64,000 bases of DNA from assembly GCA_008671135.1 (NCBI GenBank), contig RQAP01000027.1:1-64000 (forward strand). The letters run 5' to 3'. Positions 34,516 through 42,316 of this stretch are shown here, piece after piece. This stretch comes from Collinsella aerofaciens (GTDB lineage Bacteria > Actinomycetota > Coriobacteriia > Coriobacteriales > Coriobacteriaceae). Position numbers and translations under genes: made by a program. Under the pieces are notes generated by a model that worked only from the letters and a program-made list of their open reading frames with translations, had not been told where the DNA came from and did not search any database. Position 1 is the stretch's first letter. The number at the start of each line of letters is the position of its first letter.

Positions 34516-36279
34516 CTAGTGCTTGCCGCCGTGGCTGTTGAGCCAGATATTGCGACCCAGCATAAGCGCCAGCACCAGCGCGCTCACGTAGCCCATAAAG
34601 CCAATGACTGGGATACCAAACACAACCGGCTCGATGCGCGCGTAGTACACCACCGACGAACCGATAAACAGACCGGCGATAACGATAGCCATCGACATGC
34701 GGTCGATAATCCCACCTAGCTGTCGCAGCGCCTTATCGCTGCTCATGATCTGCGTGTTCACCTTAAGCTGGCCGCGCGTGAGCATGCGCGAAGCCAAGCC
34801 CAGATACTCGGCTGCCTCAAGCGAGCCTTTTGCCGCGCGATAGCTGCTCGCGGCAAGATCGCGTCCCATATCACGCGCGCGCGCATAGGCGCTCTTCTCG
34901 TTTTTGATGTGCGTCTGGATAATCTGGATCATGTTGACGTTGGGCATATACTCGGTCAGCAAACCCTCGAGCGTCACCATGCCGCGCGCGAACATCGTTA
35001 CCACGCTCGGCAGCTCAACATCATTCTTACGCGCGAGGTTTAACAACGAGGTCAAAAACTCGCCGATATCAAGATCCTTCAGGTCAAGGCCCGCAAAGTC
35101 GGCGACGATAAAGTCCAAATCGGACAAAAAGGCCGAATGGTCAAGCTCGGCCGAGTCGCCGCGCGTTACGGCGAAGCGCATGAGCGAATCCTTGAGCTTG
35201 GGCACGTCACCCTCGGCCACGGCGAAAATCATATCCTTGACGATGCCGCGATCGTGACTCGACATGCGTCCGACCATGCCCAAGTCGATAAAGTAAACGA
35301 TGCCGTCCTTGAGGATGATGTTTCCCGCATGCGGGTCGGCATGGAAAAAGCCGTCGTCGAGCACCTGCGTCGAGTAGTCCTCGACGATTGCGGCACCGAT
35401 CTTTTCCAAGTCATAGCCCTCGGCCACCAAGCGTTCAGGATCGGCGATCGAAATGCCGTCGACGTAGTCCATAACCACCACGTGCTCGGTGCACAGGTCC
35501 AGATAGGATTTAGGGCACGTCACGCCATGAACGCTCTTATGGAACTCGTAGAAGTCGTTGAGGTTTTTTGCCTCGGCCAAAAAGTTGGTCTCCTCGCGAA
35601 ACGAGGTCCACAACTCCTCGACTACGCCGTGCAGATCAACGAATTGATCGGTGTTGACGAACTTGGAAACGATGCGCACCACCGAGCGGATGATATCGAT
35701 GTCCTGTGCCATAACCTGCTGCGCACCGGGGCGCTGCACCTTGACGGCCACGTCCTCGCCCGTCACCAGACGAGCGCGGTGCACCTGCGCGAGCGATGCG
35801 CTACCGAGCGGGTTGGGGTCGATCGCATCGAACATCTCCCCCAGACGCAGGCCGTATTCCTCTTCCAAGCAGCGGAGCACTACCTCGTACGGCACCGGCT
35901 CCACGTCGGAACGCAGACGGCGCAGCTCATCGCAAAAGCGCTGCGGCAGAATCTCGGACCGGTTGGCCAGAATCTGCCCCATCTTGACGAACATGGGGCC
36001 GAGCTCCTCGAGCAGGCGGCGCAAGCGAACCGGCGTGAGGTTATCCCACACACGGTACTTTTTGACCAGGCGAACAATCTGCCCGATGCGTTCGCGACGA
36101 CCCGCCGGCGTGAGCTGGTATTCCTCGTCCGGCGCCATCGCGTCGGGCTCCTCGGGGACCATATCGACAGCGCGCGGCTTTTTGCGAGCGCCCGAGACGG
36201 CGGCATCGACCTCATCGACAACCGCCGCCTCGTCACCCAAAGGATCTAGATTGTTGTAATCGGTGGTGGAATCTGCCAT
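34516..36279 (-). CDS. UbiB/ABC1 (ADCK)-family atypical kinase
   Basis: A 587-residue member of the UbiB/ABC1/ADCK family, which has an atypical protein-kinase-like fold and supports isoprenoid-quinone lipid metabolism in several organisms. The hallmark KxGQ motif is in FVKMGQILANRSEILPQ near residue 115, the A-rich nucleotide loop is GSASLAQVHRA, and the catalytic segments are HADPHAGNIIL and YFIDLGMVGR. The last 70 residues contain two transmembrane helices (IVIAGLFIGSSVVYY and VFGIPVIGFMGYVSALVLALML) that anchor it. No ubiquinone genes are nearby; coriobacteria use menaquinones, so a role in quinone homeostasis is only inference. It follows the small helical gene by eight bases. Confidence 0.9.
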   Translation of the reverse strand: MADSTTDYNNLDPLGDEAAVVDEVDAAVSGARKKPRAVDMVPEEPDAMAPDEEYQLTPAGRRERIGQIVRLVKKYRVWDNLTPVRLRRLLEELGPMFVKMGQILANRSEILPQRFCDELRRLRSDVEPVPYEVVLRCLEEEYGLRLGEMFDAIDPNPLGSASLAQVHRARLVTGEDVAVKVQRPGAQQVMAQDIDIIRSVVRIVSKFVNTDQFVDLHGVVEELWTSFREETNFLAEAKNLNDFYEFHKSVHGVTCPKSYLDLCTEHVVVMDYVDGISIADPERLVAEGYDLEKIGAAIVEDYSTQVLDDGFFHADPHAGNIILKDGIVYFIDLGMVGRMSSHDRGIVKDMIFAVAEGDVPKLKDSLMRFAVTRGDSAELDHSAFLSDLDFIVADFAGLDLKDLDIGEFLTSLLNLARKNDVELPSVVTMFARGMVTLEGLLTEYMPNVNMIQIIQTHIKNEKSAYARARDMGRDLAASSYRAAKGSLEAAEYLGLASRMLTRGQLKVNTQIMSSDKALRQLGGIIDRMSMAIVIAGLFIGSSVVYYARIEPVVFGIPVIGFMGYVSALVLALMLGRNIWLNSHGGKH

Positions 36280-36287
36280 CTGCGCTG

Positions 36288-36704
36288 CTACTCGGCCTCT
36301 TCGGTATCCTTCGCATCGTCGGGCTCAACGGACTCGACGGGCACCGAGGTCACGTTGTCCTCGACCGAATCGACGATGTCGCGCACATGGGCCAGGAAGG
36401 CCGTGCGCTCGGGGGCGGTCATGACGCGGACCCGGGCAAGGATGAGCTCGTCAAGCACGCGCTGGGCCGCGGTCTCGCCCTGCATGCCCAAGCGCTCGGT
36501 CAGATCGGAGATGGTACCGCCGGCCTGCTCGAACATGTCGGACACACTGCGGGCGATATCGGGGGTGGCGGTGTCCTTGCGGACCTGCTCGCCCTTGGTG
36601 TTAAGGTCGTCGAGGACCTTCTTGCCGCCTTCGACAGCAACGGCGGCAGCGCCAAAGCCCACGTTAATGGCGCCGTTAACAAGCTGATCGAGTTTCATAA
36701 CCAT
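36288..36704 (-). CDS. Small helical phasin-like protein upstream of the UbiB kinase
   Basis: A 138-residue soluble protein with a conserved-looking N-terminal MKLDQLVNGAINVGFGAAAVAVEGGKKVLDDLNTKG, long amphipathic helices (about 40-110), and an acidic tail (VEPDDAKDTEEAE). The first 30 residues with alternating small and hydrophobic residues resemble phasin-like proteins that are often found with ABC1 kinases. It is eight bases upstream of the kinase gene and surely cotranscribed, so it may regulate or present the kinase (inference). ATG 36704 is six bases after TGGAG. Confidence 0.72.
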   Translation of the reverse strand: MVMKLDQLVNGAINVGFGAAAVAVEGGKKVLDDLNTKGEQVRKDTATPDIARSVSDMFEQAGGTISDLTERLGMQGETAAQRVLDELILARVRVMTAPERTAFLAHVRDIVDSVEDNVTSVPVESVEPDDAKDTEEAE

Positions 36705-36803
36705 GGTTATCTCCAATCACAAACAACTGCATTGGCGTTCTTGTACCCAAGATTGAGCGAAAGCGACAAAGCGTTTTAGCGCTATTCGATCGACGGGAAA
36801 TCC

Positions 36804-38327
36804 CTACCTCACGTTGTCATTCATCGCGAAAGAGTTCTTCATGGCGCAGCTCGTGGTGTAGAGCACCTTGCCCAGCAGGGCATCGGTCTCCACGCGAACA
36901 CGCTCGGCGAAGGCCTCGTTGGCGCGGGCAAGCTCGGCGGGCACATCGGCCTCGGGTAGCGCGGCAACAGCGGCGTCGACGTCATGGATCTGCTTGTGAC
37001 CCATGCCACCGACCTTCTCCTGATAGTCCTCCACAGCGCGGCCGCACTCATGGAAGCGGACGTCGGCCAGGGCTCCGATCAGGCGATTTGCCCAATAGAA
37101 ATTCTCGGACGTCACGCGGGCCTGCGTGTCGGCATAGTACTCGGGCATGGTCTCGACGTTGGCATACAGCGGGACCAGCGCGTTAAACGAGTTGGAGCCA
37201 AAGGCCATCCACTGCACGGCGCGATACGCCGGCTGCGCATAGGGGCGCAGCTGCAACACGGCGAGCTGGCTGTTGCGGTTGATGCCGATGGGGCGATAGG
37301 CGCCGCGCGTGGCGGGCGTGCCCTTACTGCCGTAGCAGTCGTACTCCGTGCCCTGGTAGTGGCTCGAGAGTACGTACTTAATGTCCTCGATGGTCACTTT
37401 GCGCTCGGGCACACGGCTCCAGGGGATGTCGTCGCTCTCGGGCGTGTAGTCGGCGTCGGGGCCATCCCACACATCACTGGGGTTGAGGCAGCGCTGCATG
37501 TACCAGGCGCGCGGCGTGTTGTAGACATGGTCGCTGTCGCTGTGCGAGCCAAAGGCCTCGCGCGGGTTAAAGACGGCAGCCGGGCCGTCGCTCTCGACGC
37601 CCAGCGTCAGGTCCAGATGCCACTCGGCCATCCAGGCGCGCAAGTCGGCGGAGCACATGTGGTCGGCCTGGGCGCCCTCGGCGTCATCCAGGTCAAAGCT
37701 GTCGATACCCAGCTGGTTGGGCATGGTCACATAGGCGTCGTCGGGCACGCGCTTGGCGATCCAGTGATGGCCGCCGATGGTCTCGAGCCACCAGATCTCG
37801 TCCACGTCGCTAAAGGCGATGCCGTTGTTCTCGTAGGTGCCGTAGCGCTCGAGCAGGTCGCCCAGGATACGGACGCCGTCGCGGGCGGACTTGGCATACG
37901 GCAGGACCAGGGTCACCATGTCCTCCTCGCCCAGGCCACCAGGCTGCGCCGGCACATAGCCGTCCTCACCCTCGTTGCCCTTGGCGGGCACGTAGTCCAC
38001 GAGCGGATCGGCGCCGCGAACGCGCTCGTTGGTGGTGAGCGTCTCGGTTGCGGACATGCCAACATTGAGCTCGTTGAAGCCCGCCTCGGCCCAAATGCCG
38101 TGGCCCGGGACAACATCGGGGACGCTCGTGTAGCGCATGGGGTTATCGGGCAGTTCAACGGTCAGGTGACTCAGGACGCTCGTGTAGACGCGCGGCTGCT
38201 CGTCGGGATGCACTACGCGCATGCGCTTGGGCTCAAACACCCCGTTGGACGAGTCCTCGTTACGCGCGACAAGCGTCGACCCGTCGTAGCTCGCGTTCTT
38301 ACCAACCAAAATCGTTGTGCACGGCAT
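36804..38327 (-). CDS. C69-family dipeptidase (PepD-like)
   Basis: A 507-residue Ntn-hydrolase-type peptidase of family C69. The N-terminus MPCTTILVGKNASYDGSTLVARNEDS contains the nucleophilic cysteine at position 3, so removal of the first two residues would be needed for an N-terminal catalytic cysteine. Other family segments are GIWAEAGFNELNVGMSATET and the Asn/Arg-rich core EIWWLETIGGHHW. There is no signal peptide, so a cytosolic role in dipeptide breakdown is likely. ATG 38327 is six bases after AAGGAGG, whereas ATG 38333 touches it. It is monocistronic. Confidence 0.9.
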   Translation of the reverse strand: MPCTTILVGKNASYDGSTLVARNEDSSNGVFEPKRMRVVHPDEQPRVYTSVLSHLTVELPDNPMRYTSVPDVVPGHGIWAEAGFNELNVGMSATETLTTNERVRGADPLVDYVPAKGNEGEDGYVPAQPGGLGEEDMVTLVLPYAKSARDGVRILGDLLERYGTYENNGIAFSDVDEIWWLETIGGHHWIAKRVPDDAYVTMPNQLGIDSFDLDDAEGAQADHMCSADLRAWMAEWHLDLTLGVESDGPAAVFNPREAFGSHSDSDHVYNTPRAWYMQRCLNPSDVWDGPDADYTPESDDIPWSRVPERKVTIEDIKYVLSSHYQGTEYDCYGSKGTPATRGAYRPIGINRNSQLAVLQLRPYAQPAYRAVQWMAFGSNSFNALVPLYANVETMPEYYADTQARVTSENFYWANRLIGALADVRFHECGRAVEDYQEKVGGMGHKQIHDVDAAVAALPEADVPAELARANEAFAERVRVETDALLGKVLYTTSCAMKNSFAMNDNVR

Positions 38328-38410
38328 GCGCATCCTCCTTGAGCGAAGAAATCAAACGGCAACAGTGTATCGCTTCGACGCAAAAAAGGCGAAACCACGG
38401 CCTCGGCAGC

Positions 38411-38648
38411 CCCCGTGGTCAAAAAATGCCAAATATGAGTACTGTCACAAATTTAGTGGCAGCAAATTGCACTGTTCCGGGCGCCGGGAATCCTCACCTG
38501 TCCAAAAACTGAGTCTAGTAATTCCCCATACGTCCAATAAAATTGGCTCTTTAACGATATTACTTATCGCTAAAGAGCCAAAATGATCTCAAACATATGT
38601 GACTAACTTGGCAACAGTACTCATATTTGGCATTTTTTGACCACGGGG
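38411..38648. mobile_element. 238-bp non-coding element with perfect 35-bp terminal inverted repeats (MITE-like)
   Basis: The left end 38411-38445 and right end 38614-38648 are exact inverted copies over 35 bases, starting CCCCGTGGTCAAAAAATGCC and ending in ATGAGTACTGT. The centre holds another hairpin, TTGGCTCTTTA against TAAAGAGCCAA (about 38546-38582). There is no open frame and the base composition is more AT-rich than the surroundings, which indicates an inserted miniature transposable element or similar. I see no clear target-site duplication. It fills the space between the C69 dipeptidase and folD. Confidence 0.8.
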
Positions 38649-38682
38649 TATCTAACCAACCCCCTAAACAGCCTCCAAACGC

Positions 38683-39537
38683 CTATTTTACCGCGCGCTC
38701 AGCCGCCTCGATCACGTGCTTGGCGAGAATTGCTGTCGTCACGGCGCCCACGCCACCCGGCACGGGGGTGATTGCGCCAACAACCGGCTCCGCGGCATCA
38801 AAATCGACGTCGCCGACCAGCTTGCCAGCGGCTTCGTCCCAATTAATGCCAACATCGATAATCGCCTGGTCCTCGCGGACCGCATCTGCGCCAATCGTGC
38901 GCGCGCGTCCAACGGCGGCAACCACAATGTCGGCAGCACAGCACTCGGCGGCAAGATCGCGCGTATGCGTATGGCACGTCGTCACGGTTGCGTTGCGCGC
39001 CGTAAGCATGGCGGCAACGGGGCGGCCAATTACCAGTGAGCGTCCGACCACGGCAACTTTGGCGCCGTCCAGCTCAACGCCGTAATGATCCAGCAAAGCA
39101 AGCACGGCTTCAGCTGTGCAGGGGGCAAAACCCTCGCCGCGCCCCGAAAGCGTGGTGAGCAGCGAAGCCGGCGTCATGGAGTCAACGTCCTTGGAGGGAT
39201 CGAGCGCTGCGGCGACGGCGTTCTCGTCAAGGCCGGCGGGCAGCGGGCGAAACATCAGACAGCCATGAACAGCCGAGTCGGCATTGATGTCCTCGATGGC
39301 CGTCAACAGCTCGTCTTGCGAAACACCGGCAGGAAGCAACACGCGACGCGCCTCGATGCCAACCTTTTCGCAGCGTTTAAGGGCGCCGCGCTCGTAGGAT
39401 AGGTCGTCCTCGCGTTCACCCACACGCACGATAGCAAGCGTCGGAACAACACCGCGTTCGCGCAGCGCAGCGCAGCGGGCAGCGAGCTCCTCAGTCAAAG
39501 CGCGGGCGACGGGAGCACCCTTCAGTAGCTCAGCCAT
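38683..39537 (-). CDS. folD: Methylenetetrahydrofolate dehydrogenase FolD, cyclohydrolase residues altered
   Basis: A 284-residue FolD-fold enzyme that oxidises 5,10-methylene-THF with NAD(P). The C-terminal Rossmann domain is intact (VAVVGRSLVIGRPVAAML, DIVVAAVGRAR, TPVPGGVGAVTTAIL). In the catalytic cleft the Tyr is kept (Y48), but the position four residues later, Lys in E. coli FolD, is Ala52. The usual QLPLP motif reads FRPLP. Both changed residues serve the cyclohydrolase step. The neighbouring FchA-type gene would supply that step. ATG 39537 follows AGAGGGG. The gene starts two bases after the fchA stop, so it is the second gene of an fchA-folD operon. Confidence 0.9.
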   Translation of the reverse strand: MAELLKGAPVARALTEELAARCAALRERGVVPTLAIVRVGEREDDLSYERGALKRCEKVGIEARRVLLPAGVSQDELLTAIEDINADSAVHGCLMFRPLPAGLDENAVAAALDPSKDVDSMTPASLLTTLSGRGEGFAPCTAEAVLALLDHYGVELDGAKVAVVGRSLVIGRPVAAMLTARNATVTTCHTHTRDLAAECCAADIVVAAVGRARTIGADAVREDQAIIDVGINWDEAAGKLVGDVDFDAAEPVVGAITPVPGGVGAVTTAILAKHVIEAAERAVK

Positions 39538-39539
39538 GG

Positions 39540-40172
39540 CTATCCCCTCTTTCTTGCAGCGTCGGAGGCGCGGCGCGCCAGCGCATCGGCGCGCGGCAAC
39601 CATGTGTCGAGCAACTCATCACACGCCGTCTCGAGCTCCTCGGCGCGTGCACGATCCTTCATAGACGTGGTGTTCGCAAAGAGCGTCAAGCTCGCGCCCT
39701 GCATGGCGGCGCGGCAGAATACGGCGCCGCACGCCACATCGGACAGCAGCTGACGCGAACCCTTGTCGGCCATGTCCTCGAGCAGCGCCAGTGCGCGCCC
39801 GCAGGCATCCATAATGCGATACGGCGGCATAGCGGCCACATGCAGCGCATCCTGAATCGCAGCCGGTCGGGCCGGGTCCTCACGCGGAATACCGTACGCA
39901 GCGGACACCTGGCCGTACGCACGAACGTCCTCGGCGACCAGACCCACAAGCTCCTGCGCCAACTCGTCTGCCTGGGCAAACGCACGCGTCAGGTCATCCG
40001 CACGATCAGCAAGCGCGGGATTGGTCGCACCGTAGCGGGCAACCATTCCGCACAGCGAGGCGCCCAGCGCGCCCACAAAAGCGCTCGCGCTGCCACCACC
40101 GGGAACTGGCTCGCGCGCGGCCAGCGCCTCGGCAAAACCGCGACAGGTTTTATCCATCATCTCTTGGCTCAT
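39540..40172 (-). CDS. fchA: Cyclodeaminase/cyclohydrolase family protein (FchA-like methenyl-THF cyclohydrolase)
   Basis: A 210-residue helical protein of the formiminotransferase-cyclodeaminase family. The conserved EPVPGGGSASAFVGALGASLCGMVA near residue 20 forms the folate site. FchA in acetogens and purine-fermenting clostridia hydrolyses 5,10-methenyl-THF; a histidine-degradation cyclodeaminase role is the alternative, but no hut genes are present and folD is two bases downstream. I used ATG 40172; GAAGGTG lies rather far upstream and in-frame GTG codons at 40178 and 40184 are possible starts. Confidence 0.82.
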   Translation of the reverse strand: MSQEMMDKTCRGFAEALAAREPVPGGGSASAFVGALGASLCGMVARYGATNPALADRADDLTRAFAQADELAQELVGLVAEDVRAYGQVSAAYGIPREDPARPAAIQDALHVAAMPPYRIMDACGRALALLEDMADKGSRQLLSDVACGAVFCRAAMQGASLTLFANTTSMKDRARAEELETACDELLDTWLPRADALARRASDAARKRG

Positions 40173-40336
40173 ACGCACACGCACCTTCAAGTCATATATA
40201 TCGGTCGGGCGGCCGACGCCGGCCGACCGCATCGATCACGTAATGGTGCTAAGTCTAGCCCATAAGTACGCGAGCGTCAGCGCACCTGGCCATCGCGGAT
40301 TTCTATGGCACACGATAGGCCATGCCAACGCAAACA

Positions 40337-40352
40337 TGGGACACATGGCCCA
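40337..40352. promoter_or_regulatory. Repeated palindromic motif upstream of both lipoproteins
   Basis: TGGGACACATGGCCCA occurs here and at 41328-41343, each upstream of one of the paired lipoprotein genes and each followed by CC. It has the palindromic form TGGG-N-CA-NN-TG-N-CCCA, like a dimeric transcription-factor site. A related string (CCCATGTGGCCCA) precedes the CDF transporter gene near 48233. Confidence 0.4.
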
Positions 40353-40395
40353 CCTTTCGAGACTCCCAAGCAGCACAAGCTGGGGCATATCTATA

Positions 40396-40447
40396 AGTAA
40401 GGAACCCGTTGGGGAACGGCCAGTAAGGAACCCGTTGGGGAACGGCC
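40396..40447. repeat. Perfect 26-bp tandem duplication
   Basis: A 26-base unit starting AGTAAGGAACCCGTTGGGG occurs twice head to tail (40396-40421, 40422-40447). It lies in the roughly 400-bp gap between fchA and the first lipoprotein; no gene is seen in that gap. Confidence 0.8.
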
Positions 40448-40577
40448 GCGCAACGGCCACAAGCGATGAACGGAGGCATAAGTCGCACAGTACACAGAGA
40501 CATCCGCCGCCAGCGCAATCAGTACCCCAACAGCATGCGGCGCCGTGATGTCATCAGCAGACAAGGAGGACGCCACC

Positions 40578-41176
40578 ATGATGAAAAAGACCCTATCAAT
40601 CCTTTCCCTTTGCATCGCCCTCTTTGCCGCGCTCGCCCTTGTGGGCTGCGGCGGGAGCGCATCGGGCGGCGGCAGCGCCCCCAAGAGCGAGAGCAAGGAA
40701 AAGGCCCCCGTCGCCAAGAAGACCGACTGCATCTGGTTTAAGGTCGAGATGCCCGAGGGCGTCGGCGTAAGCGACTCTGCCGGCAAGAATGCCGACAGGG
40801 TCCAGCTCACCTTCCCCGAAGACGAGAACGCCTCGGCCGATCGCTTTATCCCCGTTTGGAAAAAGCGCTGACGGCCGAGGAATCCCACGCCGACCAGGCG
40901 GAAAAGAAGGGGGATACGTTCCAGTGGAAGGATGGCGGGTCCGTCGAGTATAACGGCAGGACGTGGCTCGTCGGAACATACGAGGACAACAGCGGCATCT
41001 CAACCATGCTTTTTACCGATGTTGAGCCGGGAAGCGTCTACGTCCTCATCTCGAACTTCGACCAGCACAAGAAAGAAGCCGAGGCACTCCTCAACTCCAT
41101 CGAGTTCCCCGATGACATGGAAGAGGCAGTTTCCGAGGCACGCGAAGTCGAGATTTCGAGCATCGAGATCAAGTAA
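40578..41176 (+). pseudogene. Lipoprotein gene interrupted by a -1 frameshift
   Basis: The frame from 40578 encodes a signal with lipobox LVGCGG and 98 residues, ending at TGA 40869. The frame from 40856 to 41176 continues the homology to the intact paralogue at 41418 (SVEYNGRTWLVGTY, FTDVEPGSVYVLI, SIEFPDDMEEA). Joining the frames requires a -1 shift near TGG AAA AAG CGC TGA (40857-40871). That site resembles the A AAA AAG slippery motif of dnaX. The gene may be a pseudogene, a sequencing error or a programmed-frameshift gene. AAGGAGG precedes the start. The product would be a secreted lipoprotein of unknown function. Confidence 0.75.
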
Positions 41177-41245
41177 CGGGACACCCGCACGCGCCTACGC
41201 GCACCCGCGCACATGCGCCCCATTAAAACAACGGGCGCCCAACCC

Positions 41246-41280
41246 GGGGAGGGCCGACAGCATCGGCCCTCCCCTCTTTT
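41246..41280 (+). terminator. Terminator after the first lipoprotein gene
   Basis: GGGGAGGGCCGA (41246-41257) pairs perfectly with TCGGCCCTCCCC (41263-41274) and is followed by TCTTTT. Confidence 0.88.
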
Positions 41281-41417
41281 GCGACCGCACATATTGCCAC
41301 TTGTCGGCGCAATTCCAGCCCCCAGAATGGGACACATGGCCCACCCTAGCGAGCCGTCCACGCGTACAGTAAAGGCAGGTAATCCATGGGCGGTTACAGA
41401 TCGAGGAGGACACGACC

Positions 41418-42011
41418 ATGAAAAAGAAGGCCTTTGCGATTCTCACCCTCTGCATCAGTCTCTTTGCCGCGGTTGCCCTGGTGGGCTGCGGTGGCAGCGG
41501 CGGCGCTACCGGCAGTGGAGGTGGCGGCGGAGCAGAAAAGCCAGCCGTGGACATGAGGACCGACTTCATTTGGTTTAAGGTCGAGGTCCCCGAGGACGTC
41601 GAGATCACCGACGTTGCCGGCGACACGGCCGATAGGGCCCAGTTTAAGTTCACCGAGAGCGAGCACGCCAGCGATCGCTTCATCCCCGTCTTCGACTCTG
41701 ACAAGAACGCCGATGAACTGTTCGACTACGAGGCAAAGTGGAATGCCAGCTTTGAGTGGACCGAGAATGACCCCGTCAAGTACAACGGCAAGACCTGGCG
41801 CAACGCCTACTTTACACACTCGGGCGGCGTGACGACCGAGTACTTCACCGACGTTGACGGTGGCAGCGTGTATGTGCGCATCGACAACGTCGAGGAGCAC
41901 AAGGACGCCGTCGAGACCATGATGAAGTCTCTGGAATTTGCCGACGACATCGCCGAGGCCAAGACCGAGGCCATGGACGTCAAGCTCGACGATATCGAGA
42001 TCAAGCGCTAA
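41418..42011 (+). CDS. Lipoprotein of unknown function (intact paralogue)
   Basis: A 197-residue secreted lipoprotein: signal MKKKAFAILTLCISLFAAVALVGCGG with the lipid-modified Cys at the GCGG site, a Gly-rich linker to residue 40, and a compact beta-rich domain (IWFKVEVPEDVEITDV, DRFIPVFDSDKNAD, VKYNGKTWRNAYFTHSGGVTTEYFTDVDGGSVYVRI) ending in an acidic helix. I do not recognise the domain. Its upstream neighbour is an interrupted copy with the same layout, ribosome binding site context and upstream motif, so the two arose by tandem duplication of the whole unit. GAGGAGG precedes the ATG. Confidence 0.82.
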   Translation: MKKKAFAILTLCISLFAAVALVGCGGSGGATGSGGGGGAEKPAVDMRTDFIWFKVEVPEDVEITDVAGDTADRAQFKFTESEHASDRFIPVFDSDKNADELFDYEAKWNASFEWTENDPVKYNGKTWRNAYFTHSGGVTTEYFTDVDGGSVYVRIDNVEEHKDAVETMMKSLEFADDIAEAKTEAMDVKLDDIEIKR

Positions 42012-42083
42012 GTAACTGGCGAGCGCAGCGGGAAACACGGGCGCAGTGCAAACAAGCGACGGTACCCCAGCGCTTCGTACCCA

Positions 42084-42115
42084 GGGAGGGCCGGTAAACC
42101 GACCCTCCCTTTCTT
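42084..42115 (+). terminator. Terminator after the second lipoprotein gene
   Basis: GGGAGGGCCGG (42084-42094) pairs with CCGACCCTCCC (42099-42109) around TAAA, followed by TTTCTT. It resembles the terminator at 41246, supporting duplication of the whole unit. The remaining 200 bases up to the next gene contain a TATAGT box at about 42270 and nothing else. Confidence 0.85.
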
Positions 42116-42316
42116 ATGCCGGTAGCCAACGAACGCGAGGATGCCGGACGCCGGAACCGCTCCAAATGTAGCAACAGTACGAAAACGACAAGCACCCCAA
42201 CACGTCCGCCCGCCGATTTATTGCGCCGCGCAGACAATTAAACCAGCATCTTTAAACATCTGAGCAGTATAGTGACCAAAACTATCGCATAACCGCACTC
42301 TACGAATGGAGAAGTT

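Noticed and set aside
40856..41176. Second half of the first lipoprotein as an independent gene
   Set aside because: It begins at a TTG inside the preceding frame without a ribosome binding site and aligns to the C-terminal half of the intact paralogue.
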